A DNA stretch of 64,000 nt, taken from positions 186,001 to 250,000 of the forward strand of contig NZ_RJRZ01000002.1 in NCBI RefSeq assembly GCF_003993775.1, in the 5' to 3' direction. Position numbers and translations under genes: made by a program. Positions 33,746-41,921 of this stretch are shown piece by piece (within the stretch, counting starts at the first letter, position 1; each line of letters begins with the position of its first letter). The stretch is from Frigidibacter oleivorans. GTDB taxonomy: Bacteria > Pseudomonadota > Alphaproteobacteria > Rhodobacterales > Rhodobacteraceae. The notes under the pieces are model-generated. The model saw only the letters and a program-made list of their open reading frames with translations, did not search any database and was not told the origin of the DNA.

Positions 33746-34561
33746 CTACTTATTCCAGCTCGCCGAGGCGCGGCGGCGGGTGTAGAATTCGCCCATCAGC
33801 CCGATGGTCAGCACCACCAGCGTCACCCAGACCGGATAAGGGATGTTGGTGTGATGCGGGTTGTAGTTGATGAAGACGAAGCCCCGCACCTGGTCGATGA
33901 TGTGGAACAGCGGGTTCCAGTCGAAGAACTGCAGCATGGTGAAGGACAGCGAGTTGGCGACGAACATCTTGCCGGACGCGAACATGCTGGCCCGCATGTA
34001 GATCGCCTGCAGGATCGCCACCCCCCGCGGCGCCCAGGGCCGCAGCGCCAGCAGCACGAGCCCGAGCGCCAGCCCGTAGAACCATCCCAACAGCACCAGC
34101 CCCAGCGCCGGAATCGGGCGGTCGATCGTCACCCGTTCGAACATGACGTCATAGCCGTAGATCAGCACCACCAGCGTCACGATCTGCAGGTAGAGCGCGC
34201 CGAGCGCCGCCGAGGCGATGGCGACCGCCGTGGTCATCGGCCCGTGCAGCTGCATCGCCGAGGTCGAGGCGCCGGCCCCCGCCACCGCGGCCATGGTCTT
34301 GGTATGGGCCATGAACACCGCGATGCCGGACAGCATGTACAGGAAATAGCTGCCCCGGATCGCGGTGCCGCGCATCCCGATCAGCGTCATCACGAAGTAG
34401 AAGACCAGCAGCAGCAGCGCCGTCTGGAACACGTTCAGCAACAGCCCGTAGACGGCGTTGCCATGGCCCTGCCGGACGTTGCGGACGGTGGAATGGTAGA
34501 TCAGCTCGAGGATTTCGAGCGCGGCCATGACCGGCGTCTTGCGCGTCTGGCGGTAGAACAT
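33746..34561 (-). CDS. ABC-2 type polysaccharide export permease (KpsM-like)
   Basis: An inner-membrane permease with six predicted helices and about 271 residues. The start is uncertain: 34561 (MFYRQTRKTP) fits the family best, whereas the open frame reaches 34633. Landmarks include YFLYMLSGIAVFMAHTKTMA and the C-terminal MFVANSLS...FDWNPLFHIIDQVRGFVFINYNPHH pattern of capsule and O-antigen exporters. The partner ATPase (KpsT-like) and the KpsE/KpsD proteins are not in this window. It is divergent from cysQ and kdsB and sits at one end of the glycan gene region, so a role in exporting that glycan is likely. Confidence 0.85.
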   Translation of the reverse strand: MFYRQTRKTPVMAALEILELIYHSTVRNVRQGHGNAVYGLLLNVFQTALLLLVFYFVMTLIGMRGTAIRGSYFLYMLSGIAVFMAHTKTMAAVAGAGASTSAMQLHGPMTTAVAIASAALGALYLQIVTLVVLIYGYDVMFERVTIDRPIPALGLVLLGWFYGLALGLVLLALRPWAPRGVAILQAIYMRASMFASGKMFVANSLSFTMLQFFDWNPLFHIIDQVRGFVFINYNPHHTNIPYPVWVTLVVLTIGLMGEFYTRRRASASWNK

Positions 34562-34715
34562 GCCTGCCCGGTCCATCCCGTGTTGCCGCGCCGCCGGCGG
34601 GACTGCGGGCGGGTTTCGGCGGGGAAATGCCATGCAATCCTTGCCGTTCCCCTTGCGTCACAGCATAAGTGCAACCGTGGCATCAGGCAACAGACCCTAC
34701 CCCAGGAGGCGCGAC

Positions 34716-35510
34716 GTGGATTTCGGGAAACTGACAGCGGTGATGCGGCGGCTCGCCCTCGAAGCGGGCGACAGGATCATGGAGATCTATGACGCGCCGG
34801 ATTTCGAGGTGCGGTCCAAATCCGACGACAGCCCGGTGACCGCGGCCGACGAGGCGGCGGATGCGCTGATCGCCGAGGGCCTGCGCGCGGCCTTCCCCGA
34901 CGTGGCGCTGGTGACCGAGGAACAGGCGGCGAGCCACGGCCAGTCCGTCAGCACCTTCCTGATCGTCGATCCGCTGGACGGCACCAAGGAATTCGTGCAG
35001 CGCCGCGGCGATTTCACCGTGAACATCGCCTATGTCGAAAACGGCGTGCCGCTGCGCGGGGTGGTCTATGCGCCCGCCAAGGGCCGGCTGTTCTACACGC
35101 TGGCCGATGGCCGCGCGGTCGAGGAACATGGCGCCTTCGCCAAGGATGCGCCGGGCGAACAGGCGCCCATCGCCGTGTCCACCCCTGACAACCGCGGCCT
35201 GATGGTCGTGGCGTCGAAATCGCATCGCGATCAGGCGACCGACGACTACATCGCCCAATACGCGGTGCGCGACATGACCTCGGCCGGGTCGTCGCTGAAG
35301 TTCTGCCTGGTGGCGACGGGCGAGGCGGATCTGTATCCGCGCCTCGGCCGGACGATGGAATGGGACACGGCGGCGGGCGACGCGGTGCTGCGCGGCGCCG
35401 GCGGCGAGGTGGTGCGTTTCGACGATCACAAGCCGCTGACCTATGGCAAGGACGGCTTCGCCAACCCGTTCTTCATTGCCTATGCGCCCGGCGTGCTGCT
35501 GGTGAAGTGA
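34716..35510 (+). CDS. cysQ: 3'(2'),5'-bisphosphate nucleotidase (PAP phosphatase)
   Basis: Converts PAP, the by-product of PAPS-using sulfotransferases, to AMP. The GTG start at 34716 is set by a perfect AGGAGG with 7-bp spacing. The 264-residue product has the lithium-sensitive phosphatase metal site: VTEEQ (E68-E69), DPLDGTKEF (D85, D88, G89, T90) and WDTAAGDAVL near the end. It is the first gene of a run cysQ-kdsB-glycosyltransferase whose genes overlap by one to four bases. A PAPS-type sulfotransferase lies at 43627-45039 in the same region, so here CysQ may support glycan sulfation as well as sulfate assimilation. Confidence 0.93.
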   Translation: MDFGKLTAVMRRLALEAGDRIMEIYDAPDFEVRSKSDDSPVTAADEAADALIAEGLRAAFPDVALVTEEQAASHGQSVSTFLIVDPLDGTKEFVQRRGDFTVNIAYVENGVPLRGVVYAPAKGRLFYTLADGRAVEEHGAFAKDAPGEQAPIAVSTPDNRGLMVVASKSHRDQATDDYIAQYAVRDMTSAGSSLKFCLVATGEADLYPRLGRTMEWDTAAGDAVLRGAGGEVVRFDDHKPLTYGKDGFANPFFIAYAPGVLLVK

Positions 35511-36331
35511 TGGCCAGCCCCGCGCCCGGCGGCGGCGTGCTGATCGTGATCCCGGCCCGCCACGCCTCGACCCGCTATCCGGGCAAGCCGCTGGTGGAAC
35601 TGCGCGGCGCGGGCGGCGCGGCGAAAAGCCTGATCCGCCGCAGCTGGGATGCGGCGCGGGCGGTGCGGGGCGCCGACCGGGTGGTGGTGGCCACCGATGA
35701 CGACCGCATCCGCGACCATGCCCGCGATTTCGGCGCCGAGGTGGTGATGACCTCGCCCGACTGGCGCAACGGCACCGAACGCTGCGCCGAGGCGCATGCG
35801 GTGCTGGGCGGCGGCTATGACATCGTGGTGAACCTGCAGGGCGACGCGCCGCTGACCCCCGCCTGGTTCGTCGAGGATCTGGTGGCGGGCCTGGCCGCCG
35901 ATCCGGGGGCCGAGATCGCGACCCCGGTGCTGCGCTGCGAAGGCGCGATGCGCGACAGCCTGCTGGAGGATCGCCGCAACGGCCGGGTCGGCGGCACCAC
36001 CGCCGTCTTCGGCGCGGGGGGGCGGGCGCTCTATTTCTCCAAGGAGGTGATTCCCTTCTGCGGGCGGGACTATGCGCCGGAGGAGCCGACGCCGGTCTTC
36101 CATCATGTCGGCGTCTATGCCTATCGCCCGGCGGCGCTGGCCGCCTATCCCGACTGGCAGACGGGGCCCCTGGAAACGCTGGAAGGGCTGGAACAGCTGC
36201 GCTTCCTCGAAAACGGCCGGGCGGTGCTGTGCGTCGAGGTCGAGGCGCGCGGGCGGCAATTCTGGGAACTGAACAACCCCTCCGACGTGCCCCGGCTGGA
36301 GGCGATGATGGCCGGCATGGGGATGGAATGA
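35510..36331 (+). CDS. kdsB: CMP-3-deoxy-manno-octulosonate synthetase (KdsB-like)
   Basis: Activates Kdo with CTP for transfer to lipid A or to capsule linkers. The ATG overlaps the cysQ stop (TGATG). The 273-residue product has the nucleotide-sugar fold with VIPARHASTRYPGKPL at the N-terminus, NLQGDAPL near 107 and FHHVGVYAYR near 200. The family usually has QGDEP; here the acidic residue after QGD is Ala (QGDAPL), a variant found in some capsule-type relatives, so a related sugar is possible. Tightly linked to the glycosyltransferase gene that follows (ATGA overlap). Confidence 0.88.
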   Translation: MASPAPGGGVLIVIPARHASTRYPGKPLVELRGAGGAAKSLIRRSWDAARAVRGADRVVVATDDDRIRDHARDFGAEVVMTSPDWRNGTERCAEAHAVLGGGYDIVVNLQGDAPLTPAWFVEDLVAGLAADPGAEIATPVLRCEGAMRDSLLEDRRNGRVGGTTAVFGAGGRALYFSKEVIPFCGRDYAPEEPTPVFHHVGVYAYRPAALAAYPDWQTGPLETLEGLEQLRFLENGRAVLCVEVEARGRQFWELNNPSDVPRLEAMMAGMGME

Positions 36332-37641
36332 CCGCAGCGGGCGGGGCCGCGCCGCCGCCCACCAGCCTGATCGTCGTCTCGCGCCACCGGCCCGACACGC
36401 TGCTGCGCTGCCTGACGGCGGTGCGGCAGATGGCGCATCCGGCGATGGAACTGGTGGTGGTGGCCGATCCCGCCAGCGCCGCGCGGGTGCGGGCGCTCGG
36501 CTGGCCGCTGAAGCTGGCGGAATTCGACGAACCCAATATCTCGGCCGCGCGGAACGCCGGCATCGCGCTGGCCGCGGGCGATGTCCTGGCCTTTACCGAT
36601 GACGATGCGGTGCCGGAACCGACATGGCTGGCCCGGCTGTCGGCGCCCTTCGCCGATCCGGCGGTGGCGGCGGCGGGGGGCTGGGTCCGGGGGCGGAACG
36701 GCATCAGCTGGCAGTGGCGGTCGGGCACGGTGGACCGGCTGATGCGCACCGGGCCGCTGGAGGCGGCCGCGGACCGCACCAGCCTGCACCGTTCGGCCCC
36801 GGGCCGCGCGGTCGAGGTCAAGGGCGTGAACTGCGCCTATCGCCGCGACCTGCTGGCCGGGATGGGCGGCTTCGACCCCGAGTTGCGCTATTACCTCGAC
36901 GAGACAGAGGTGAACCTGCGTCTGGCCGGCCTGTCGGCGCTGGTGGCGGTGGTGCCGGGCGCGCAGGTCGCGCATTACAAGGCCGGCAGCCGGCAGCGCA
37001 GCCCGGCACGGGCGCCGCTGTCGCTGTGGGACGTGGGGGCCAGCAGCGCCGTCTTCCTGCGGCGCCACGGCGCGGACCCGGCCGAGCGGGAGGCGGCGCT
37101 GGCCGTCCTGCGCCGGGAGGAACGGGCCAAGGCGCTGCGCCACATGGTCGCCGGTGAGATCGAGCCGCGCGATGTCGGCCGCTTGCTGCAGGGCCTCGAC
37201 GACGGGATCGCGGACGGCCTGTCGCGCCGGCTGGGGCCGCTGGTGCCGCTGGCGGAGGCGCCGCCGCCCTTCATGCCCTTTCCCGCGCCGGACCGGGACG
37301 GGGTGCTGATCGCGGGCCGGCCGCATCAGGCGCGCCACTTGCGCCGCACCGCCGCGACACAGGCGGCAGAGGGGCGGATCGTGACCCTGTTCCTGTTCGG
37401 GCGCGGCTGGCGGCGGCACTGGCAGCGCTACGATGCCCGGGGATACTGGGAGCAAACGGGTGGGCAATGGGGCCTTTCGGATCGCGCCGCGCAGCCGAAA
37501 GACTGGAGTTTCGGAAACCGATGCAAGGAAGAGACCGTGCAGGTGCAGAATCGCCGGCCGGTCCATGCGATGATCGTGCCGATGAATCATGGTGCTTTCG
37601 GCAAAGTTTCGCTGGAACCGGGGCCCCCGCGCGGCGATTGA
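36328..37641 (+). CDS. Glycosyltransferase family 2 protein
   Basis: A 437-residue inverting GT-A enzyme. The nucleotide-binding start is TSLIVVSRHRPDTLLRCL; the metal motif is FTDDDAVPEPTWLARL near residues 91-106; a later acidic YYLDETEVNLRLAG fits the catalytic base region. The last 150 or so residues are specific to this type and end RGYWEQTGGQWG and a variable tail. No membrane segment is clear, so it probably acts on the cytoplasmic face. Donor and acceptor are unknown. It ends the cysQ-kdsB-GT run; a 116-bp gap and galU follow. Confidence 0.88.
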   Translation: MTAAGGAAPPPTSLIVVSRHRPDTLLRCLTAVRQMAHPAMELVVVADPASAARVRALGWPLKLAEFDEPNISAARNAGIALAAGDVLAFTDDDAVPEPTWLARLSAPFADPAVAAAGGWVRGRNGISWQWRSGTVDRLMRTGPLEAAADRTSLHRSAPGRAVEVKGVNCAYRRDLLAGMGGFDPELRYYLDETEVNLRLAGLSALVAVVPGAQVAHYKAGSRQRSPARAPLSLWDVGASSAVFLRRHGADPAEREAALAVLRREERAKALRHMVAGEIEPRDVGRLLQGLDDGIADGLSRRLGPLVPLAEAPPPFMPFPAPDRDGVLIAGRPHQARHLRRTAATQAAEGRIVTLFLFGRGWRRHWQRYDARGYWEQTGGQWGLSDRAAQPKDWSFGNRCKEETVQVQNRRPVHAMIVPMNHGAFGKVSLEPGPPRGD

Positions 37642-37757
37642 ACCGAATATCGGATTTGCCCCAAGCCGAACCTTGTGTTGCCATGATCGAGGGTCATTAT
37701 GCCGCGGCGTGATGCGTGGGGCATGCATCGCGACAACAAAGGAAGAGATGAAGAGAT

Positions 37758-38651
37758 ATGGTACGCGACGTCAAGAAGGCGATCTTTCCGGTGGCGGGTC
37801 TGGGAACGCGGTTCCTGCCGGCGACGAAGTCGATCCCGAAAGAAATCATGACGCTGGTGGACCGACCGTTGATCCAATACGCGATCGACGAGGCACGCGC
37901 GGCCGGGATCGAGGAATTCATCTTTGTCACCTCGCGCGGCAAGTCGGCGCTCGAGGACTATTTCGACGCGGCTCCGGTGATCGAGCAGGAGCTGCGCGCC
38001 AAGAACAAGACGGACCTGCTGGACGTGCTGAAGGCCACCGATATGGATTCGGGGGCCATCGCCTATGTGCGCCAGCAAAAGGCGATGGGCCTGGGCCATG
38101 CAGTCTGGTGCGCGCGGCGCCTGCTGGGGGACGAGCCCTTTGCAGTGGTGCTGCCCGATGACGTCATCGCCGCGGAAACGCCCTGCCTGCAGCAGATGAT
38201 GGAAGCCTATCACAACACCGGCGGCAACGTCGTGGCCACGATGGAAGTGACGATGGACAAGGTGTCGTCCTACGGCGTGCTCGACGTGGCCGAGGACATG
38301 GGCGCGATGGTCAGGGCGAAGGGCATGGTCGAGAAGCCGAAGCGCGACGAGGCGCCCTCGAACCTCGCCGTGATCGGTCGCTATATCCTGCAGCCGAAGG
38401 TGATGGAAAACCTGAACGAGAAGAAGATCGGCTCGGGCGGAGAGATCCAGCTGACCGACGCCATCGCCCGCGAAATTACGGAAACCGGCAATGTCTTCGG
38501 CTTCCGCTTCCGCGGCCAGCGCTATGACTGCGGGTCGAAGGCCGGGTTCCTGCAGGCGACCGTGGCCTTCGGTCTGGCCCGCGACGATCTGAGCGCCGAG
38601 TTCTCGCAGTTCCTGGCCGAGATCGTGGCGATGCGGCAGGCGGCCGAGTAA
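37758..38651 (+). CDS. galU: UTP-glucose-1-phosphate uridylyltransferase
   Basis: Makes UDP-glucose from UTP and glucose 1-phosphate. The 297-residue protein has the pyrophosphorylase signature GLGTRFLPATKSIPKEIM near 13-30, the VEKPKRDEAPSNLAVIGRY segment and the Lys/Asp active-site residues. UDP-glucose feeds galE next door, trehalose synthesis (otsA) and glycan assembly. The ribosome site is AGGAAGAG a little upstream. A weak promoter may lie in the gap ahead (TTGTGT near 37673), but it is not convincing. Confidence 0.96.
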   Translation: MVRDVKKAIFPVAGLGTRFLPATKSIPKEIMTLVDRPLIQYAIDEARAAGIEEFIFVTSRGKSALEDYFDAAPVIEQELRAKNKTDLLDVLKATDMDSGAIAYVRQQKAMGLGHAVWCARRLLGDEPFAVVLPDDVIAAETPCLQQMMEAYHNTGGNVVATMEVTMDKVSSYGVLDVAEDMGAMVRAKGMVEKPKRDEAPSNLAVIGRYILQPKVMENLNEKKIGSGGEIQLTDAIAREITETGNVFGFRFRGQRYDCGSKAGFLQATVAFGLARDDLSAEFSQFLAEIVAMRQAAE

Positions 38652-38658
38652 CGCGACG

Positions 38659-39660
38659 ATGCCGCAGAACATTCTGGTCACGGGCGGTGCGGGCTATATC
38701 GGCTCGCATGCCTGCAAGGCCCTGCGGTCGGCGGGCTACGTCCCCGTCACCTTCGATTCGCTGACCACCGGCTGGGAAGAGGCGGTGAAGTTCGGGCCGT
38801 TCGAGAAGGGCGACCTGATGGACCGCGCCCGGCTGGACGAGGTCTTCGCCCGCTGGAAACCGGCGGCGGTGATGCATTTCGCCGCACTGAGCCAGGTGGG
38901 CGAGGCGATGCGCGAACCCGGCAAGTACTGGCGCGGCAATGTCTGCGCCTCGCTGAACCTGATCGAGGCGGCGGTGGCGGCCGGATGCCTCGACTTCGTC
39001 TTCTCCTCGACCTGCGCCACCTATGGCGACCATGACGGGGTGATGCTGGACGAAGACACGCCGCAGATGCCGCTGAACAGCTATGGCGCCAGCAAGCGCG
39101 CCATCGAGGACATGCTGCGGGATTTCGGCGCCGCGCACGGGTTGCGGTCGGTGATCTTCCGATATTTCAACGTGGCGGGCGCCGACCCGGACGGCGAGGT
39201 GGGCGAGTTCCACCAGCCGGAAACCCACCTGATCCCGCTGATGCTGGACGCGATCGAGGGCAAGCGCGCGGCGCTGACCGTCTTCGGCACCGACTATCCG
39301 ACCGAGGACGGCACCTGCATCCGCGACTATGTGCATGTCATGGATCTGGTCGAGGCGCATGTGCTGGGCCTGAAATGGCTGGAGGCCGGGCATCTGGCGG
39401 GCGCGGGCGGCAGCCGGGTATTCTGCCTTGGCACCGGGCGCGGCTTTTCGGTGCGCGAGGTGATCGAGCAGTCGCGCGCCGTCACCAACCGCGAGGTGCC
39501 GATCGTGATCGGCGGGCGGCGCGCGGGCGATGCGGTCAAGCTGGTGTCCGGTTCCGAACGGGCGATGGCCGAACTGGGCTGGGAGCCGCGGCGATCCACC
39601 ATGGCGCAGATGGTCGGCGATGCCTGGCGCTGGCACCAGACCGGCAGCTACGCCAAGTGA
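38659..39660 (+). CDS. galE: UDP-glucose 4-epimerase
   Basis: Interconverts UDP-glucose and UDP-galactose. The 333-residue short-chain dehydrogenase-type enzyme has GGAGYIGSHA at the NAD site (residues 8-17), the catalytic FSSTCATYGD and YGASKRA (YxxxK), and FRYFNVAGADPDGE. It begins 7 bp after galU, so the two form an operon. It supplies galactose units, probably for the surface glycan of this region. Some relatives use N-acetylated sugars; the sequence does not settle that. Confidence 0.95.
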   Translation: MPQNILVTGGAGYIGSHACKALRSAGYVPVTFDSLTTGWEEAVKFGPFEKGDLMDRARLDEVFARWKPAAVMHFAALSQVGEAMREPGKYWRGNVCASLNLIEAAVAAGCLDFVFSSTCATYGDHDGVMLDEDTPQMPLNSYGASKRAIEDMLRDFGAAHGLRSVIFRYFNVAGADPDGEVGEFHQPETHLIPLMLDAIEGKRAALTVFGTDYPTEDGTCIRDYVHVMDLVEAHVLGLKWLEAGHLAGAGGSRVFCLGTGRGFSVREVIEQSRAVTNREVPIVIGGRRAGDAVKLVSGSERAMAELGWEPRRSTMAQMVGDAWRWHQTGSYAK

Positions 39661-39673
39661 CCGGCCGGCCGCG

Positions 39674-40864
39674 ATGACCGCGACGGGGTGGGTGCTGGAT
39701 GTCACCCGCCTCGTGCTGCGGGTCGGGCGGCCGGTGCTGACCGGCATCGACCGGGTCGAACGCGCCTGGCTGCGGCGGCTGGCGCAGCGGGACGAACCGT
39801 TCCACCTGCTGCTGCAGGGCAAAGGCGGGCCCTGGCTGTTGCCGGGCGCGGCGGCAACGCGGCTCGACCGCTGGCTCGATGCGCCCCCTGTGGCGCAGGG
39901 CTGGCGCGAGGCGGTGACGGTCCGGCGCGGGCCGGGGGACCGCCGCGCGGCGCGCGTGGCGGCGCTGCGGCTGCGGGCGGGGGCGCTGCCGCTGCGCGCT
40001 GCCGGCGGGGCAGTGGCGGGGGCGTGGTATCTGAACCTCGGCCATGCCTTCGCCGATCCCGCGCTGGTCGCCGTGTTGCGCGGCGCGGGGCTGAAGGTGG
40101 CGGTGATGGTGCATGACACGATCCCGCTGGATTTCCCCCAGTTCTCCCGCCCGCATGCCGTCGAGGAGATGCGCCGCCTGCTGGCCACGGCCGCGGCGGC
40201 GGACCTGATCCTGACCAATTCGCGCGCGACCGCCGGTGACGTGGCCCGGCACATGCCCGGGCCGGTCCCGCCCCTGGCCGTTTCGCATCTGGGGGTGGCG
40301 CCCGCGCCGCCCGATCCCGCGCGGCTGCCCCCCGGGCCGGACTGGGACCGGCCGCTGTTCCTGTCGCTGGGCACGATCGAGCCGCGCAAGGACCATGCGC
40401 TGCTGATCGACCTGTGGGACGGCCTGATCGCGGCGCCGCCCGAAGGCGGGGTGCCGCAGCTGGTGATCGCCGGGCGCGAGGGCTGGATGGTGGCCGAACT
40501 GATGCGCCGGATCGCGGCGCATCCCGCGCACGGGCGGCTGATCCACCACCTGCCCGCGCTGCCCGATGCGGCGGTATCGGCGGCGCTGCTGCGGGCGCGG
40601 GCGCTGTTGATGCCCAGCCATGCCGAAGGCTTCGGCCTGCCGGTGGCCGAGGCGGCGGTGCTGGGGGTGCCGTCGCTGGTGCGGCCGCTGCCGGTCTATA
40701 CGGAAATCCTCGGCGACAACCCGGTTTACGCGCCGGTCCACGATCTATATTCTTGGCGGAAAGGGATTGAGGGGCATCTGGGGGCAAACGGCAGGCGGTA
40801 CGTCCCGCCCGTTCTGCCGGGCTGGGACGAGCATGTTGACCGTGCGCTGACGGCAATGTGCTAG
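39674..40864 (+). CDS. Glycosyltransferase family 1/GT4-type protein
   Basis: A 396-residue retaining GT-B enzyme. The C-terminal domain carries the usual GTIEPRKDHALLID, the phosphate and sugar-contacting MPSHAEGFGLPVAEA (an E-x7-E motif) and PVYTEILGDN. The N-terminal domain starts with VLDVTRLVLRVGRPVLTGIDR, common in GT4 enzymes of surface glycan clusters. It lies 13 bp after galE and may be in the same transcript. It is extremely rich in Ala, Arg and Leu. Substrates unknown. Confidence 0.88.
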   Translation: MTATGWVLDVTRLVLRVGRPVLTGIDRVERAWLRRLAQRDEPFHLLLQGKGGPWLLPGAAATRLDRWLDAPPVAQGWREAVTVRRGPGDRRAARVAALRLRAGALPLRAAGGAVAGAWYLNLGHAFADPALVAVLRGAGLKVAVMVHDTIPLDFPQFSRPHAVEEMRRLLATAAAADLILTNSRATAGDVARHMPGPVPPLAVSHLGVAPAPPDPARLPPGPDWDRPLFLSLGTIEPRKDHALLIDLWDGLIAAPPEGGVPQLVIAGREGWMVAELMRRIAAHPAHGRLIHHLPALPDAAVSAALLRARALLMPSHAEGFGLPVAEAAVLGVPSLVRPLPVYTEILGDNPVYAPVHDLYSWRKGIEGHLGANGRRYVPPVLPGWDEHVDRALTAMC

Positions 40865-40891
40865 CGGTCCCGGCACGGGTCCCGCTGAGGA

Positions 40892-41908
40892 ATGGTCTTG
40901 GGCGTCTGGCAGAACTACAGGCTGCGGCTGGAACGGAAGCGGCGGCTTTGGCGTGCCTTCCGCCGTCGCCGCGAGCTGACCCCGCTGGCCCGCCGCACCG
41001 ACGCGATCCGCCCCGAGGACATCCTCGTCTTTTCGACCCTGCGCAACGAACGGCTGCGCCTGCCCTTCTTCCTGCGCTATTACCGCGATCTGGGCGTCGG
41101 GCATTTCCTGATCGTCGACAACGGCTCGACCGATGGCAGCGCGGAATATCTGGCCGAACAGAAGGATGTCTCGGTCTGGCGGACCACGGCCAGCTATCGC
41201 CGCTCGCGCTTCGGCGTCGACTGGCTGAACTGGCTGAAGATGCGCCATGCCCATGGCCACTGGGTGCTGGTGGTCGATCCGGACGAATTCTTCGTCTATC
41301 CGTTCTGCGACACGCGGCCCCTGCCGGCGCTGACCGACTGGCTGGACACGATGCAGATCCGCTCGTTCCCGGCGATGCTGCTCGACATGTATCCGAAGGG
41401 GCCGATCGACGCGCAGCCCTATCGCGAGGGGCAGAACCCGTTCGAGATCGCCTGCTGGTTCGACAGCGGCAACTACATGATCTCGCGCAACCCGCTCTAC
41501 GGCAACCTGTGGATCCAGGGCGGGCCGCGGGCGCGCACGATGTTCGCGGAGGATCCGCTGCACAGCGCGACGCTGAACAAGATCCCGCTGGTGAAGTGGC
41601 ATCGCTCCTATTGCTATGTCAGTTCGACCCATATGCTGCTGCCGCGCGGGCTGAACCTCGTCTATGACGAATGGGGCGGCGAAAAGGCCAGCGGCTGCCT
41701 GCTGCATGCCAAGTTCCTGTCGACCCTGCCCGCCAAGGTCGAGGAAGAGCTCACGCGCGGCGAACATTATGCCGGCAGCCGGGAATACCGCGCCTATCAG
41801 CAGGGGCTGAAGGACAGCCCCGACCTGTGGTGCAAGTGGAGCGAGAAGTACATCAACTGGCGCCAGCTGGAAATCCTCGGCCTGATGTCGAAGGGCAACT
41901 GGGCATGA
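40892..41908 (+). CDS. Glycosyltransferase family 2-like protein (Glyco_tranf_2_4 type)
   Basis: A 338-residue protein of the group that moves sugars in surface glycan synthesis. Landmarks are FSTLRNERLRLPFFLRYY near 48-65, FLIVDNGSTDGS and the metal motif VVDPDEFFVYP near 129-139. The ATG at 40892 has GAGGA only one base away; a TTG at 40898 would have better spacing, so the start may be 2 codons later. The gene begins 27 bp after the GT4 gene and is followed 13 bp later by the GT14 gene, which suggests one transcription unit. Confidence 0.87.
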   Translation: MVLGVWQNYRLRLERKRRLWRAFRRRRELTPLARRTDAIRPEDILVFSTLRNERLRLPFFLRYYRDLGVGHFLIVDNGSTDGSAEYLAEQKDVSVWRTTASYRRSRFGVDWLNWLKMRHAHGHWVLVVDPDEFFVYPFCDTRPLPALTDWLDTMQIRSFPAMLLDMYPKGPIDAQPYREGQNPFEIACWFDSGNYMISRNPLYGNLWIQGGPRARTMFAEDPLHSATLNKIPLVKWHRSYCYVSSTHMLLPRGLNLVYDEWGGEKASGCLLHAKFLSTLPAKVEEELTRGEHYAGSREYRAYQQGLKDSPDLWCKWSEKYINWRQLEILGLMSKGNWA

Positions 41909-41921
41909 GGGGGCGGCACGG

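Noticed and set aside
37642-37757. Strong promoter for galU
   Set aside because: TTGTGT with CATTAT can be drawn but the boxes and spacing are weak, so I do not list it as a feature.
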